Shown here in pieces: positions 8,654-17,527 of a DNA stretch of 64,000 bases (position 1 is its first letter; each line of letters starts with the position of its first letter). Where the stretch lies: assembly GCA_944384815.1 (NCBI GenBank), contig CALWUW010000025.1, positions 153,896 through 217,895 on the forward strand, read 5' to 3'. The notes under the pieces were generated by a model, which was given only the letters and a program-made list of their open reading frames with translations, had not been told where the DNA came from and ran no database searches. Origin of the DNA: an uncultured Clostridia bacterium. Lineage in GTDB: Bacteria; Bacillota; Clostridia; Oscillospirales; Acutalibacteraceae. Both the position numbers and the translations under genes were made by a program.

Positions 8654-9877
8654 TTATTCCAAAAGCGCCAATGTCTGAGGGAAAATCTCCAGGCTGCGCC
8701 TGAGGATTCCTGTCACCTGGGCGATCACCATTCCGTAATTGGAAATGGGGACTCCCTGGTCCGCCGCGCAGCGGATCCTGTATTTCATTTCCCGCTCATT
8801 CAGCATGCAGCCGCCGCAATGAATCACCATTTGATAAGGCGAAAGGTCCTCGGGGAATTCCGTCCCGCTGGTCCAAACGAATCGAAGTTCTTTTTGGGTA
8901 TAGGACCGGATCCAGGCCGGGAGCTTTTCCGTTCCGATATCTCCGCACTGCCGATGATGAGTGCAACCTTCGGAGATCAGCACGGAATCTCCGTCCTGCA
9001 GATTTTCCAGCGCCCGTACTCCTTTTACCAGCTCCTGCAGATTGCCTTTGTGCCGTGCAAACAAAATGGAAAAGGAGGTAAGGGGAATTTCCTTGGGCGT
9101 CTGCCGGGAAACATTGGCAAATGCCTGGCTGTCTGTAATTACCAGCCGGGGCGGCGTACGCAGCGTTTCCAGCGCCTGGGAAAGTTCCTCCGGCTGCACC
9201 ACAAGGCTTACCGCTCCCGCTTCCAGCGCTTCCCGAAGGGTTTGCTGCTGGGGAAGGATCAGCCGGCCTTTGGGTGCGGCTTTATCAATGGGCGTTACCA
9301 GAATCACATTGTCGGAAGGGGCGATCAGGTCCCGCAAAATAGGATATTCCGAAAGATTTTCCGGCACTAAAGCCGCCAGTTTCTCTTTCAGCTCATAAAT
9401 GTTTTCCCCGGTGGTGCAGCTGACAAACAGGACCTCCCCTCGGGGAGCGGGAAGAAGCTCCAGGGCCTTGCCTTTTTCCCGAAGCTGGTCCAGCTTATTT
9501 ACAGCGATCACATAGGGGATCCGTTTTTCCAAAAGGCGGTTTTCCATAGCTTGATCTTCCGGCGTAAAGCCTTCTTCTCCGTCCACCACCAAAACCGCCG
9601 CGTCCACTTTGTTCAGGACCTGATAGCTTCTTTTTACCCGTAAAGCCCCCAGCTCCCCCTGGTCGTCCACACCGGGGGTGTCGATAAGCACTACCGGCCC
9701 CAGGGGCAAAAGCTCCATGGCCTTCTGCACAGGATCTGTGGTAGTCCCTTTCACAGGCGAAACAATGGAAAGGGATTGCCCTGTCATGGCATTGATCACG
9801 CTGGATTTTCCGGCGTTTCGCCGGCCAAAAATTCCAATATGCACTCGATCTCCGGAAGGGGTTCCGCTCATGCTCAT
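8654..9877 (-). CDS. hydF: [FeFe]-hydrogenase H-cluster maturation GTPase HydF
   Basis: A 407-residue protein of normal HydF length. Residues ~13-170 are a TrmE/Era-type GTPase domain: P-loop GRRNAGKS (18-25), switch II DTPGVDD, and NKLD. A dimerisation domain follows. The C-terminal domain carries the FeS motif CTH...HCGGC (CxHx~50HCxxC), which ligates a [4Fe-4S] cluster. HydF is the scaffold on which the [2Fe] subcluster is assembled from HydE and HydG products before transfer to hydrogenase. Its ATG overlaps the stop of the ABC ATPase gene by 4 bp. Linkage to a nitrogenase-like operon, not to a hydrogenase or hydG, is unusual. Confidence 0.95.
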   Translation of the reverse strand: MSMSGTPSGDRVHIGIFGRRNAGKSSVINAMTGQSLSIVSPVKGTTTDPVQKAMELLPLGPVVLIDTPGVDDQGELGALRVKRSYQVLNKVDAAVLVVDGEEGFTPEDQAMENRLLEKRIPYVIAVNKLDQLREKGKALELLPAPRGEVLFVSCTTGENIYELKEKLAALVPENLSEYPILRDLIAPSDNVILVTPIDKAAPKGRLILPQQQTLREALEAGAVSLVVQPEELSQALETLRTPPRLVITDSQAFANVSRQTPKEIPLTSFSILFARHKGNLQELVKGVRALENLQDGDSVLISEGCTHHRQCGDIGTEKLPAWIRSYTQKELRFVWTSGTEFPEDLSPYQMVIHCGGCMLNEREMKYRIRCAADQGVPISNYGMVIAQVTGILRRSLEIFPQTLALLE

Positions 9878-10689
9878 CTTTCCGTTTCCTCCTTTTCCTC
9901 CGCAGGCTGAGACACCGGGAACACACAGGCATATTCCCGCTGCCCTATTTTTACTTTTTCCAGATACACCGGGATATCAAAGGCTTTTTCCAAAGACTCC
10001 CGGGTCAAAATCTCCGAAGCGCTGCCGAATACGGATGTGCCGTCCGGCAAAAGCAGCAGGGACAAATGGGAAATATCCAAAGCGTGCTCCGGGTAATGAG
10101 TGTTCAGCACGGCGGAAAGATTTTCTTCCTCACAAAGCCGGCGGATCACGTCCAGCACGATCCTCTGGTTCTTGAAATCCAGGTTAGATTCCGGTTCATC
10201 CAAAACCAGCATAGAAGGTTTCGCCGCCAAAGCCCTCGCTACCAGTACCAGCTGATATTCTCCACCGCTGATCCGGCTGCACAAACGGTCCTGAAGATGA
10301 GAGATCCCCACTCGCTTCAAGCATTGCTCCACCACGGCCCAGTCTTCGGCGCCGGGCTGCTCCCACACCCGAAGGTGGGCGCTTCTCCCCAGCACCACCA
10401 TTTCCTTTACGGTATATACAAAGGACAAAGGCTTTGCCTGGGGAACGTATCCGATCTGCTTCCAAAGCTCCCGGGAAGGGATTTTGCGCAGATCCTTGCC
10501 GTCCAGATAGGAGCCGCCGGCGCTCCAGGGAAGCAAACCCAACATACACCTCAGCAGCGTGGTTTTTCCAGCGCCGTTAGCCCCCAGTATAGAAAGAATC
10601 TGCCCGTCTTTCACAGAAAAGGATACCTTGCTGAGGATTTCCCTTCCCTGCTTGTAAGCGAAATTTCCTTCCTTCACTTCAAAGATCAT
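9874..10689 (-). CDS. FecE/BtuD-type ABC importer ATPase
   Basis: A 271-residue nucleotide-binding protein. Walker A is GANGAGKTTLL (~33-43), the signature is ISGGEYQ, and Walker B is MLVLDEPESNLD. It powers the type II importer formed with the permease and binding protein encoded just upstream. Members of this class import iron-siderophore, haem or cobamide complexes. It overlaps the permease gene by 4 bp and hydF by 4 bp, so its translation is coupled to both. Confidence 0.93.
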   Translation of the reverse strand: MIFEVKEGNFAYKQGREILSKVSFSVKDGQILSILGANGAGKTTLLRCMLGLLPWSAGGSYLDGKDLRKIPSRELWKQIGYVPQAKPLSFVYTVKEMVVLGRSAHLRVWEQPGAEDWAVVEQCLKRVGISHLQDRLCSRISGGEYQLVLVARALAAKPSMLVLDEPESNLDFKNQRIVLDVIRRLCEEENLSAVLNTHYPEHALDISHLSLLLLPDGTSVFGSASEILTRESLEKAFDIPVYLEKVKIGQREYACVFPVSQPAEEKEETER

Positions 10690-11702
10690 GTCCGGATCCC
10701 TCCTGTCTTTCGCAGCAGCCCGATGAAAAACGGCGCGCCGATAACAGCGGTGAGAATGGAAACCGGGATCTCCGCGGCGGTGGCCGAACGGGCGACGGTG
10801 TCGATCACCAGCATAAAGATGCTACCGAAGCCCATACTGGCAGGGATCACACTCTGGTTATTGTTTCCGAAAAGCATCCGGGAAACGTGGGGGATCAAAA
10901 GCCCCACCCAGCCGATCAGGCCGCACATGGAAACCACCGAGGCGGTGATCATGGCCGAGCCTAAAATCGTCAGCCAGCGAATCCGCTTTACCGGGATACC
11001 CAAAGACGCCGCTTCTTCCTCCGGCAAGCTCATGGCGTTAAGCTTCCAGCGCAGCACATACAAGATCCCCATTCCCAGAAGGATCAAAGGAGCGCCCATG
11101 AAAAGAGTCTCCCGGGTTGTGCCGGTGAGGCTTCCCATAAGCCAAAAGGTGATAGCCGGCAGAACATCCTGGGGATCCGCCGTGTATTTCACCAAAGAAA
11201 CCAGAGCGGAAAACAGCGCGCTGATAACCATTCCGGAAAGAATCATCATGATCATGGACGAACCTGTTTTCCCCTGGCCCAGGGTGTATACCAGCACTAC
11301 AGCCAGAAGTCCGGTCCCCAAAGCGCAAAGCTGCACCAAAAGCCCTGGAAGCCCCAAAAGGATCCCCAGTGCCGCTCCAAAGGAGGCTCCGGTGGCTACA
11401 CCCAGCGTATCCGGCGTAGCCAAAGGGTTGGAAAACAGCGCCTGAAATGCCCCGCCTGCGGCGCTTAGCCCGGCACCGGCCAAAAGCGCCAGCAGGATCC
11501 GGGGAATCCGGATATTAAAAATCACGTTCTGCACAGCCGCCGGCACCTCCTCCCCGGGGAAAAGCCCGGGGAAAAAGGCCTGCAAAAGCTCCCGGGGAGA
11601 GACGGCGTATCTTCCCACCATAATGGCCGCAATGGAAAGCAGCACAATCGCCCCCAATGTGCCGGCGATCCATAGTCCTTTTTTTCTGTTTGATCCTTTC
11701 AT
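10686..11702 (-). CDS. FecCD/BtuC-type ABC importer permease
   Basis: A 338-residue protein with about ten hydrophobic segments. It has the FecCD hallmarks RIPRILLALLAGAGLSAAGG and NPLATPDTLGV near the N-terminus and MCGLIGWVGLLIPHVSRM later on. I chose ATG 11702, with AAGGGAA 8 nt upstream; an in-frame ATG at 11738 would add 12 residues but has a poorly spaced site. It forms the homodimeric translocation channel for the metal-complex importer. There is only one permease gene, as in BtuC/HmuU systems. Confidence 0.92.
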   Translation of the reverse strand: MKGSNRKKGLWIAGTLGAIVLLSIAAIMVGRYAVSPRELLQAFFPGLFPGEEVPAAVQNVIFNIRIPRILLALLAGAGLSAAGGAFQALFSNPLATPDTLGVATGASFGAALGILLGLPGLLVQLCALGTGLLAVVLVYTLGQGKTGSSMIMMILSGMVISALFSALVSLVKYTADPQDVLPAITFWLMGSLTGTTRETLFMGAPLILLGMGILYVLRWKLNAMSLPEEEAASLGIPVKRIRWLTILGSAMITASVVSMCGLIGWVGLLIPHVSRMLFGNNNQSVIPASMGFGSIFMLVIDTVARSATAAEIPVSILTAVIGAPFFIGLLRKTGGIRT

Positions 11703-11764
11703 CTTCTCCGTTCCCTTCCCGCGAAATGGTTCCGCCATCTTCCCGGTCTCGGCAAGATTTTGGT

Positions 11765-12895
11765 TCAGCGCAAAAGTCCTTCCGCTTGATGGCTTTCCGG
11801 ATTGTACATTTTCTGCACCTGCTCATCCGTCAGCTCCACGCCGTAGATTTCCTTATAATAGTCCTTGACTTCCTGCTCCAGGTCGATATCGGCAAAAAGG
11901 TCCGGATATACTTTCTGCGCCATCCAAAGCAAAGTAACCGGCGTATCGGCTCCGGGAGTAAAGCTTCTGTAAGAACCCAAAGGCATTTTATACACTTCCT
12001 GGTTTTTCACCGCCTGCACCGTGCTCCAGTCCTGGCCGCCGATAGCGTTGGTGTAAAGGTCTTCCGGCATAGCCGCCGTAAAGTTGGTCAGGAATACCAC
12101 GTCCGGATCCCAAGCCAGGATCTGCTCCATATTGATCACCGCCGTGGAGTTTTCCGCTTCGATCTCCTCTGCCGCGTTCCGTCCGCCTACGGCGTCGCAC
12201 CAGAACTGCCCGAAGAAATGCTTGCCGGAAGTAATTATCTGCTTGTCATCATACTGATACAAAAACAGAATGTCTTTTTTCTCTTCTTCCTTCAGCCCGG
12301 AGACCCGTTCCTGAATGGTGTCGTAAACTTCCTGGCTGTATGCCGTTACTTTTTCCGTCTTGCTTTGCTCCGGGAAGATCTGGCTGAGGATTTGGATCCA
12401 GTTCTCAAAGGTTTCCAGCACGTCGTAATCCCATTTTCCCGTGGAAATTCCCACAGCCGGGATCCCCGCTCCTTCTAAGGCCGTCTGCCACTGGGTGTTG
12501 CCTGCCAGGTAAAAGACCACATCCGGCTCCAGCTTCATCAGCTCCTCAATGTTCAGGTCGCTGCCATTGGTATAGCCGGTCTCCGCGTTCAGGATCTCCG
12601 GGAAAATCTCTCCCAAAAGCCCCATTTCCGCCGCACTCATGGATGCCGGAGGCATACCAACGATCTTTTCCGCCGAGCCCAAATACATAGCCAGAACCGA
12701 GGGGAAGGGAAGGATTCCCACCACGGCGATACGGTCGATCTGTTTGGGAACTTCCACGGTGATCCCGCCATGGTCCACCACGGTTATGGTCTCCGATTCC
12801 TGCTGAGAGGATGAGGAAGTCTCCGAGCCGGAACATCCGGCAAGCAATGTCATCAGCAGAGTCAAGCAAAGAAACAGACTTAAAATTTTACGCAT
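11765..12895 (-). CDS. Periplasmic-binding-type lipoprotein (FecB/BtuF-like)
   Basis: A 376-residue lipoprotein. ATG 12895 follows AAAGGAG. Residues 1-~20 are a lipoprotein signal with lipobox LLAGC, then a Ser/Glu-rich linker. The mature part is a class III solute-binding protein with ITVEVPKQIDRIAV at its start and a second lobe around the middle. It captures the ligand outside the membrane for the permease. A Tyr/Phe-rich segment near LGSYRSFTPGADTP could line the ligand site. The ligand is unknown; iron complexes, haem or cobamides are the known choices for the class. It opens the transporter half of the array, 92 bp after the nitrogenase-like gene. Confidence 0.9.
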   Translation of the reverse strand: MRKILSLFLCLTLLMTLLAGCSGSETSSSSQQESETITVVDHGGITVEVPKQIDRIAVVGILPFPSVLAMYLGSAEKIVGMPPASMSAAEMGLLGEIFPEILNAETGYTNGSDLNIEELMKLEPDVVFYLAGNTQWQTALEGAGIPAVGISTGKWDYDVLETFENWIQILSQIFPEQSKTEKVTAYSQEVYDTIQERVSGLKEEEKKDILFLYQYDDKQIITSGKHFFGQFWCDAVGGRNAAEEIEAENSTAVINMEQILAWDPDVVFLTNFTAAMPEDLYTNAIGGQDWSTVQAVKNQEVYKMPLGSYRSFTPGADTPVTLLWMAQKVYPDLFADIDLEQEVKDYYKEIYGVELTDEQVQKMYNPESHQAEGLLR

Positions 12896-12915
12896 TTTTT
12901 CGTCTCCTTTTTTAT

Positions 12916-12929
12916 CCGCCTCCAGGCGG
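12916..12929 (-). other. Intercistronic hairpin before the binding-protein gene
   Basis: A perfect short inverted repeat CCGCCTCCAGGCGG lies just upstream of the ribosome binding site of the lipoprotein gene, in the only sizeable gap of the array. It is followed by A-rich, not T-rich, sequence, so it is not a terminator. It could mark an RNA-processing or stability boundary. Confidence 0.45.
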
Positions 12930-12987
12930 TTATGAATATCGGCCTGCGAATCAGAGAACAAGACCCCAAATCACAAAGCCTCATTTC

Positions 12988-14193
12988 TTACAGCAAAACC
13001 GTTTTCAGCCGGTCTTCCATCCAGCGGGAAAACGCTTCCCCCGCCAGAACCGGGATCTGCGCCCGATACATACGCCCGGAATACCCCTCATGGGGCAAAT
13101 CCACAAAGGGGATCTCTTTCCCCCGCAGGGCTCGGCGATACAGCGGGTCTGCCACAATGCAGGCCGCCTGGGGAAACTGCTCCAGAAAATCGTCTTCTTC
13201 CGCCGGAGAAAGGTCCCCCGGCTGCAAAATACCCGTTCCCCCTTCCAAGGGAGTAAGAATTTTCACGGAAGGAACTCCCGCTTCCCGCCGGAACCATTCC
13301 CGGAGAGAAGCACAAAATACCGGTTCTCCCACCAAAACAAAGGGCTTTTCTTCCGATGTCACCGATTTTTCCGGCAAATCCGGCATAAAAGCGGAGGGAA
13401 CTTTTTCTCCCCGGGCCGACGCTTTTAAAGCTTCCAGCAGCACAGAGGAAAATTTTTCTCCCAGAGGAACCCCTGTGACCCACGGCGTCCCATATTTTTG
13501 AAACAATTCCCCGGCCAACGCTTCCCCGCATTGGGAAAGCACCAAATTTACATGGGCCTTTCCGGCGCTCATCAGCTCCTCCCAGGTGCTTCCCATGGCC
13601 CAGCAGCTCTGCACCTGAAACCCGTTTTCTTCCAAAAGGCTTCGAATTGCTTCGACCGATCCGTTCACGGAAAAATCCAAAGGTGTGACGCCTAAAAGAT
13701 TCACCTTTACCGGCATTCCAGGTCTTATGGGGTCCGGCTTTACGGAAGGATCACAAAACCGCCGGGCCACCGCTGCCAGCGCCATACCGGCGCCGGAAAG
13801 GTAGGACCGCATCCCGTTGGTGGAAAACCCAAAAGCGGGAATACCGGAGCGTTTTTCGATCATCCGAGCCAGCCCGGGAAAATCCGTTCCCATCATCATG
13901 GGGATAGGCGTCCCTGCTAAAGCTACGAACCGCGGGCGCAGCTGCCGGGCGGTTTCCACCGCCTGCTGCACCAACCGTTCTTCGTCTCCCAAAACCGCCT
14001 CCATCTCCGAAAGGGCGGAAATATACACCATGGACGGCGTATGGTACCACCTTGGTTCATCGTGGGTATTGTAAGTGGAATTGCACCCGGAAGCATCGTG
14101 CATAATGGTCATGCCTCCCATTTCATATAAAGCGGAACAAACGCCGGACACATCCGCCGTATACGTGGAAAGCAATCCGCATACCTGCTTCAT
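12988..14193 (-). CDS. Nitrogenase component-1-like subunit (NifK/NflK-like, second subunit)
   Basis: A 401-residue member of the nitrogenase/oxidoreductase component 1 family. The start is ATG 14193 ([17 protein letters not shown]), which overlaps the previous stop as ATGA. Cys19 and Cys37 (in MHDASGCNSTY) match the first two cluster cysteines of the family. The place of the third, in LAGTPIPMMMGTD (about residue 95), has no Cys. Further Rossmann-like segments follow (SGIPAFGFSTNGMRS, QCGEALAGELFQKYGTPW). It is about 100 residues shorter than NifK, as in chlorophyll- and F430-type relatives. It presumably pairs with the adjacent D-like subunit and receives electrons from the NifH-like protein. 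The substrate is unknown. Confidence 0.88.
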   Translation of the reverse strand: MKQVCGLLSTYTADVSGVCSALYEMGGMTIMHDASGCNSTYNTHDEPRWYHTPSMVYISALSEMEAVLGDEERLVQQAVETARQLRPRFVALAGTPIPMMMGTDFPGLARMIEKRSGIPAFGFSTNGMRSYLSGAGMALAAVARRFCDPSVKPDPIRPGMPVKVNLLGVTPLDFSVNGSVEAIRSLLEENGFQVQSCWAMGSTWEELMSAGKAHVNLVLSQCGEALAGELFQKYGTPWVTGVPLGEKFSSVLLEALKASARGEKVPSAFMPDLPEKSVTSEEKPFVLVGEPVFCASLREWFRREAGVPSVKILTPLEGGTGILQPGDLSPAEEDDFLEQFPQAACIVADPLYRRALRGKEIPFVDLPHEGYSGRMYRAQIPVLAGEAFSRWMEDRLKTVLL

Positions 14194-15557
14194 CCGCAGC
14201 ACCCCCATCCTTTTACCTGTATAATAGCCTGGGTGTCCTTTTCCCGGGCCGCCGCTTCCTGTATCTCTTCCATCAGCCGACAAATCCCGCCGTAACCCCA
14301 AAGACTGCCACCGTCCAGAAGATTGACAAAATGGCGGGTCCCTGTAAAATATGCTGCCTTCTGCCCGATAGCCAGAACCTTGTTTCCGGCTTTCTCTTCC
14401 GGCACCCGGCTGTAGATCCCCATTTTGGGGTGCATGGTGGCAAAAAGGCGCATCCGGGGAGCATGCTGCCGAAGCCAGAGGAAATCCTCCTGTTCCTGGG
14501 AAAGAAAAGAATCCGCATACAGGGACGTAACGGTAAATCCGTGTTCTACCAGCAGCCTGGTCAGGCTCAGGATCCGGGGGGCCGCTGTGAAATCCAGGGA
14601 AATCTCAAAATCCTTAACAGCCTCCGCGGTTTTCCAAAGAGCCTGCTCCGCTTTTTCCCGGTTTTCGCTCCAATCCGGCGGAGAGGAAATCCCCAGAGCC
14701 TCTGCTGCCCGGGAAAGCTCCTTTCCGATTTCTTCCAGCCCGTAACCGAAAGACAAATGCAAATGAGGCTGCCCCAGCCGTTTTTCCAGAGTGTCCCCCG
14801 CCAGTTTGGCGGAAGGCTGGTAGGTGATATTCATCCGGCTTTTCCCCATCTCCAAATATTCCGGGTATGTACGGCAGGTGCAAATATCCCGAATGCCATA
14901 CCCGGCTTTTCGGATCAGCTGCACCAGTTCCGAATCCTCCGGGGTGGCCTGGGTATTCCCTATAAAGTTCACAAAATTATCTTTCTGTTCCCCGGGCTTC
15001 AGGAAACTGTATAGCTGCTGCCGCATTTTGGCATCCGGAGGCGTTTTGCTTTTCCGCATGATGGGATTCATGTAGCAATCTGTAAATTCCACGTCCGGAA
15101 ACCGCTGCCGCAGCTGCCCGTAAACATAGTTTAAATCGCAGCCGATAAAGTGGTGAATACAGCTAGTAAACAAAAGCACCGCTTTGGGCTTTTGGGGAAG
15201 CTTCCCCAAAATATCTTCTACACCGGAAAGGATCAGCTCTTCCATATCCCCTTGCATAACGTTCCGTTCCTGCACGGCAATGGTGGAAAAGCGATCCATG
15301 GCGCCCATTTCCGCCGCCGTCAGCACAACGCCCCGCAGACAGCCCTGGGCGCAGACAAAGATCTGATGGCTCTCCGGCAAAAGCATCCCCACATGGACAA
15401 TGTTCCAGCCTCCCCGAGCCGGCGCCGCGTATTCCAGCCCCGAAGCAAAGGGGACCGGAAACGCAGCCTGCTCCAAAGGAAGCTCCGCCCCGCTCCAGTC
15501 CACCGGCGCTCCCAAAGGGCGAATGCCGGGGAACCCTCTTTCTTTTTCGCTGTTCAT
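14190..15557 (-). CDS. Nitrogenase component-1-like subunit (NifD/NflD-like, first subunit)
   Basis: A 455-residue component-1-family protein. The ATG at 15557 overlaps the NifH-like stop (ATGA) and has AAGGAG upstream. Cys73 (VCAQGCLRG) and Cys133 ([12 protein letters not shown]) occupy the second and third cluster-cysteine positions; the first position has no Cys, though Cys69 is close. In the segment [20 protein letters not shown], which lines up with the NifD region holding FeMo-co ligand Cys275, the ligand is replaced by Tyr or Gln. The His442 region ([12 protein letters not shown]) has no His. So it is not a dinitrogenase. Its predicted role is a low-potential reductase of an unidentified substrate, working with the next gene product. 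Confidence 0.88.
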   Translation of the reverse strand: MNSEKERGFPGIRPLGAPVDWSGAELPLEQAAFPVPFASGLEYAAPARGGWNIVHVGMLLPESHQIFVCAQGCLRGVVLTAAEMGAMDRFSTIAVQERNVMQGDMEELILSGVEDILGKLPQKPKAVLLFTSCIHHFIGCDLNYVYGQLRQRFPDVEFTDCYMNPIMRKSKTPPDAKMRQQLYSFLKPGEQKDNFVNFIGNTQATPEDSELVQLIRKAGYGIRDICTCRTYPEYLEMGKSRMNITYQPSAKLAGDTLEKRLGQPHLHLSFGYGLEEIGKELSRAAEALGISSPPDWSENREKAEQALWKTAEAVKDFEISLDFTAAPRILSLTRLLVEHGFTVTSLYADSFLSQEQEDFLWLRQHAPRMRLFATMHPKMGIYSRVPEEKAGNKVLAIGQKAAYFTGTRHFVNLLDGGSLWGYGGICRLMEEIQEAAAREKDTQAIIQVKGWGCCG

Positions 15558-16318
15558 ACCGGCTCCTTTCCGCAAGCCGCCAGAACCTGCTTGGCCAAAA
15601 CTCTGTATCCTTCCGCCATGGGGCTTTCCGGAAACGCTTCCAGCACAGTTTTCCCCTGCTCTTCCGCCTGCTGCACCAGCGGGCTGAAATCCAGTGCGCC
15701 TACCACCGTGGTTTTCAGGTCTTCCGCCAATTCCTGCACTTTTTCCTCTTCCCGGGGAACGCCTCTGCGGTTTAAAATCACGCCTGCCAAAGTGGCGTAC
15801 CCTCTGGAAGAAAAATGCTCCACGGCCGCGGCAATATTGGCCGCCGCATGAATGGCCATATTTTCCCCGGAAGTCAGCACAAACACATTTTCCGCGTATC
15901 CTTCCCGAATGGGCATGGCAAAGCCGCCGCAGACCACATCTCCCAGAACGTCATACAGCACAACGTCCGGCTGATACACCTGGAACGCATGGGCTTCTTC
16001 CAGGCATTCCAGCGCGGCGATGATCCCCCTTCCGGCACAGCCCACTCCCGGGGTGGGCCCGCCCGCTTCCACGCAAAGGATCCCGGCGCAGCCTTCCGTC
16101 ACCAATTCTTCCAGAGCCGCCTGCTTTCCCTTTTCCCGGAGAATTTCCAGCACGGTTTTTACCGGCTTGCCGCCCCGGAGCAATACGGTGGAATCCGCTT
16201 TGGGATCACATCCTACCTGCATCACCCGCATTCCCTGCTGGGCAAAAGCCACAGAGAGATTGGAAACCGTGGTGGATTTTCCAATGCCGCCTTTTCCGTA
16301 TATTGCCAGCTTGATCAT
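15554..16318 (-). CDS. NifH-like ATP-dependent reductase (iron protein)
   Basis: A 254-residue NifH/BchL/CfbC-family protein, slightly shorter than NifH. It has the P-loop GKGGIGKST (8-16), GCDPKADST, the cluster ligand Cys94 in [12 protein letters not shown] with the conserved Arg97 (ADP-ribosylation site in NifH), and the second ligand Cys130 in [14 protein letters not shown]. Two such chains bridge one [4Fe-4S] cluster and pass electrons to component 1 with ATP hydrolysis. Its ATG overlaps the hydE stop by 4 bp and its stop overlaps the D-like start by 4 bp, so it is firmly part of the same operon. All catalytic residues are intact. Confidence 0.94.
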   Translation of the reverse strand: MIKLAIYGKGGIGKSTTVSNLSVAFAQQGMRVMQVGCDPKADSTVLLRGGKPVKTVLEILREKGKQAALEELVTEGCAGILCVEAGGPTPGVGCAGRGIIAALECLEEAHAFQVYQPDVVLYDVLGDVVCGGFAMPIREGYAENVFVLTSGENMAIHAAANIAAAVEHFSSRGYATLAGVILNRRGVPREEEKVQELAEDLKTTVVGALDFSPLVQQAEEQGKTVLEAFPESPMAEGYRVLAKQVLAACGKEPV

Positions 16319-17415
16319 AGCGTTCCTTCCTTTCCGGGGTAATCTCCCCGACCAACCACCATTTCATAACCAATGCTCCGAAAGCTTTCCCGAAGTTCCC
16401 GAAGGCTTTCGCCGATTTCTCCCTTGGATTCGATTTTCCCGTCATACAGCCTGTACTTTTTCCTGGCCTCTTCGGGGGAAATGTTAGGCATGACCACATT
16501 GGCTCCCGCCAGGATCCCCTGCTCTCTGCCGTCCGGCGCTATGGTTCCCAGAGCGGTGGTTGCCGGCAGAAGCACCCGGGGGTGCATCAAGCGAATCAGG
16601 CTTAAAAGGAACAGCACATCTTCCAGCTTCCCCGGGGGAAAGGCTTTAAAAGGCGTCTGCCCATGGGGAATAAACGGGCCAATCCCGATCATCTGAGGCT
16701 GGAAATCCTGCATATACAAAAGGTCCTGAGCCAGATGCTCCGCCGTCTGATACGGCGAACCCACCATGCAGCCGCACCCGGTCTGATACCCGATCTCTTT
16801 CAGATCTTCCAGGCACTGCATTCGGTGGGCCAGGGAAAGCTCCGGCGGATGCAGCTTGGCGTAATGCTCCGGGCATGCTGTCTCGTGGCGAAGCAGATAG
16901 CGGTCCGCTCCGGCTTCAAACCAGCGCCGGTAAGTCTCTTTTTCTTTTTCGCCCAGGGAAAGCGTCACAGCGCAGTCCGGGAAACGGGCTTTGATACGTT
17001 TCACCAGATCTTCCACCGCCCGATCGTCCCAGAAAGGATCTTCCCCTCCCTGGAGCACGAAGGTCCGAAATCCCGCTTCATATCCCCATGCACAGCCCTC
17101 CAGGATCTCCTGGGGAGTAAGACGGTAGCGGGGGGCTTGCCGGTTGCTCCGCCGAATACCGCAATAGAGGCAATCGTTTTTGCAGATATTGGAAATTTCC
17201 AAAAGCCCCCGGATATAGATGCCGTTGCCAAAACAGCTTTGAGAGATTTTCCTGGCTTTCTCTCCGGCGAATCGGCGGTCCTCCGGGGTATAGGAGGACA
17301 AAAGTGCTGTCAGCTCTTCTTTGGAAAGACGTTCTCCTTTTTCCAAACGAGAAATTTTCTCCCGGTTAATCAAGGATGTTTCTTTTAAATTTCTCTCATT
17401 TTTCTCATCCCGCAT
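16315..17415 (-). CDS. hydE: [FeFe]-hydrogenase H-cluster radical SAM maturase HydE
   Basis: A 366-residue radical SAM protein. I chose ATG 17415 (MRDEKNERN), with AAGGTGG 5 nt upstream; longer in-frame starts overlap a terminator. The CX3CX2C motif is CKNDCLYC (Cys78, 82, 85), inside [19 protein letters not shown], typical of HydE. TIM-barrel signatures LQGGEDPFW and [16 protein letters not shown] follow; the latter matches the HydE substrate cavity. HydE makes part of the [2Fe] subcluster in hydrogenase maturation. It is first in an operon that continues directly into nitrogenase-like genes. No hydG lies in the window, so this copy could serve hydrogenase, the nitrogenase-like enzyme, or both. 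Confidence 0.93.
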   Translation of the reverse strand: MRDEKNERNLKETSLINREKISRLEKGERLSKEELTALLSSYTPEDRRFAGEKARKISQSCFGNGIYIRGLLEISNICKNDCLYCGIRRSNRQAPRYRLTPQEILEGCAWGYEAGFRTFVLQGGEDPFWDDRAVEDLVKRIKARFPDCAVTLSLGEKEKETYRRWFEAGADRYLLRHETACPEHYAKLHPPELSLAHRMQCLEDLKEIGYQTGCGCMVGSPYQTAEHLAQDLLYMQDFQPQMIGIGPFIPHGQTPFKAFPPGKLEDVLFLLSLIRLMHPRVLLPATTALGTIAPDGREQGILAGANVVMPNISPEEARKKYRLYDGKIESKGEIGESLRELRESFRSIGYEMVVGRGDYPGKEGTL

Positions 17416-17494
17416 AGTTTCCACCTTCTTCTCCCATTCTGTGGAAAATCTTTTCAGAAAGCGGAAACTGCCTTTCCGCTCTTTTTCACCCATA

Positions 17495-17527
17495 GAAAAA
17501 GCCCTTTTGCCGAAAGGCAAAAGGGCT
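17495..17527 (-). terminator. Terminator inside the hydE leader
   Basis: A 12-bp perfect stem (AGCCCTTTTGCC, GAAA-type loop, GGCAAAAGGGCT) is followed on the minus strand by TTTTTC. It lies between the promoter at 17728-17756 and the hydE start at 17415, so it acts as an attenuator rather than an operon end. The AAAGGGC unit of the stem recurs at 17529-17535 and 17538-17544, exactly 9 nt apart. Confidence 0.85.

Noticed and set aside
12988-16318. True nitrogenase (nifHDK) and nitrogen fixation
   Set aside because: Component-1 subunits are short, the FeMo-co ligands are missing, too few cluster cysteines remain for a P-cluster, and no nifB, nifE or nifN is present.
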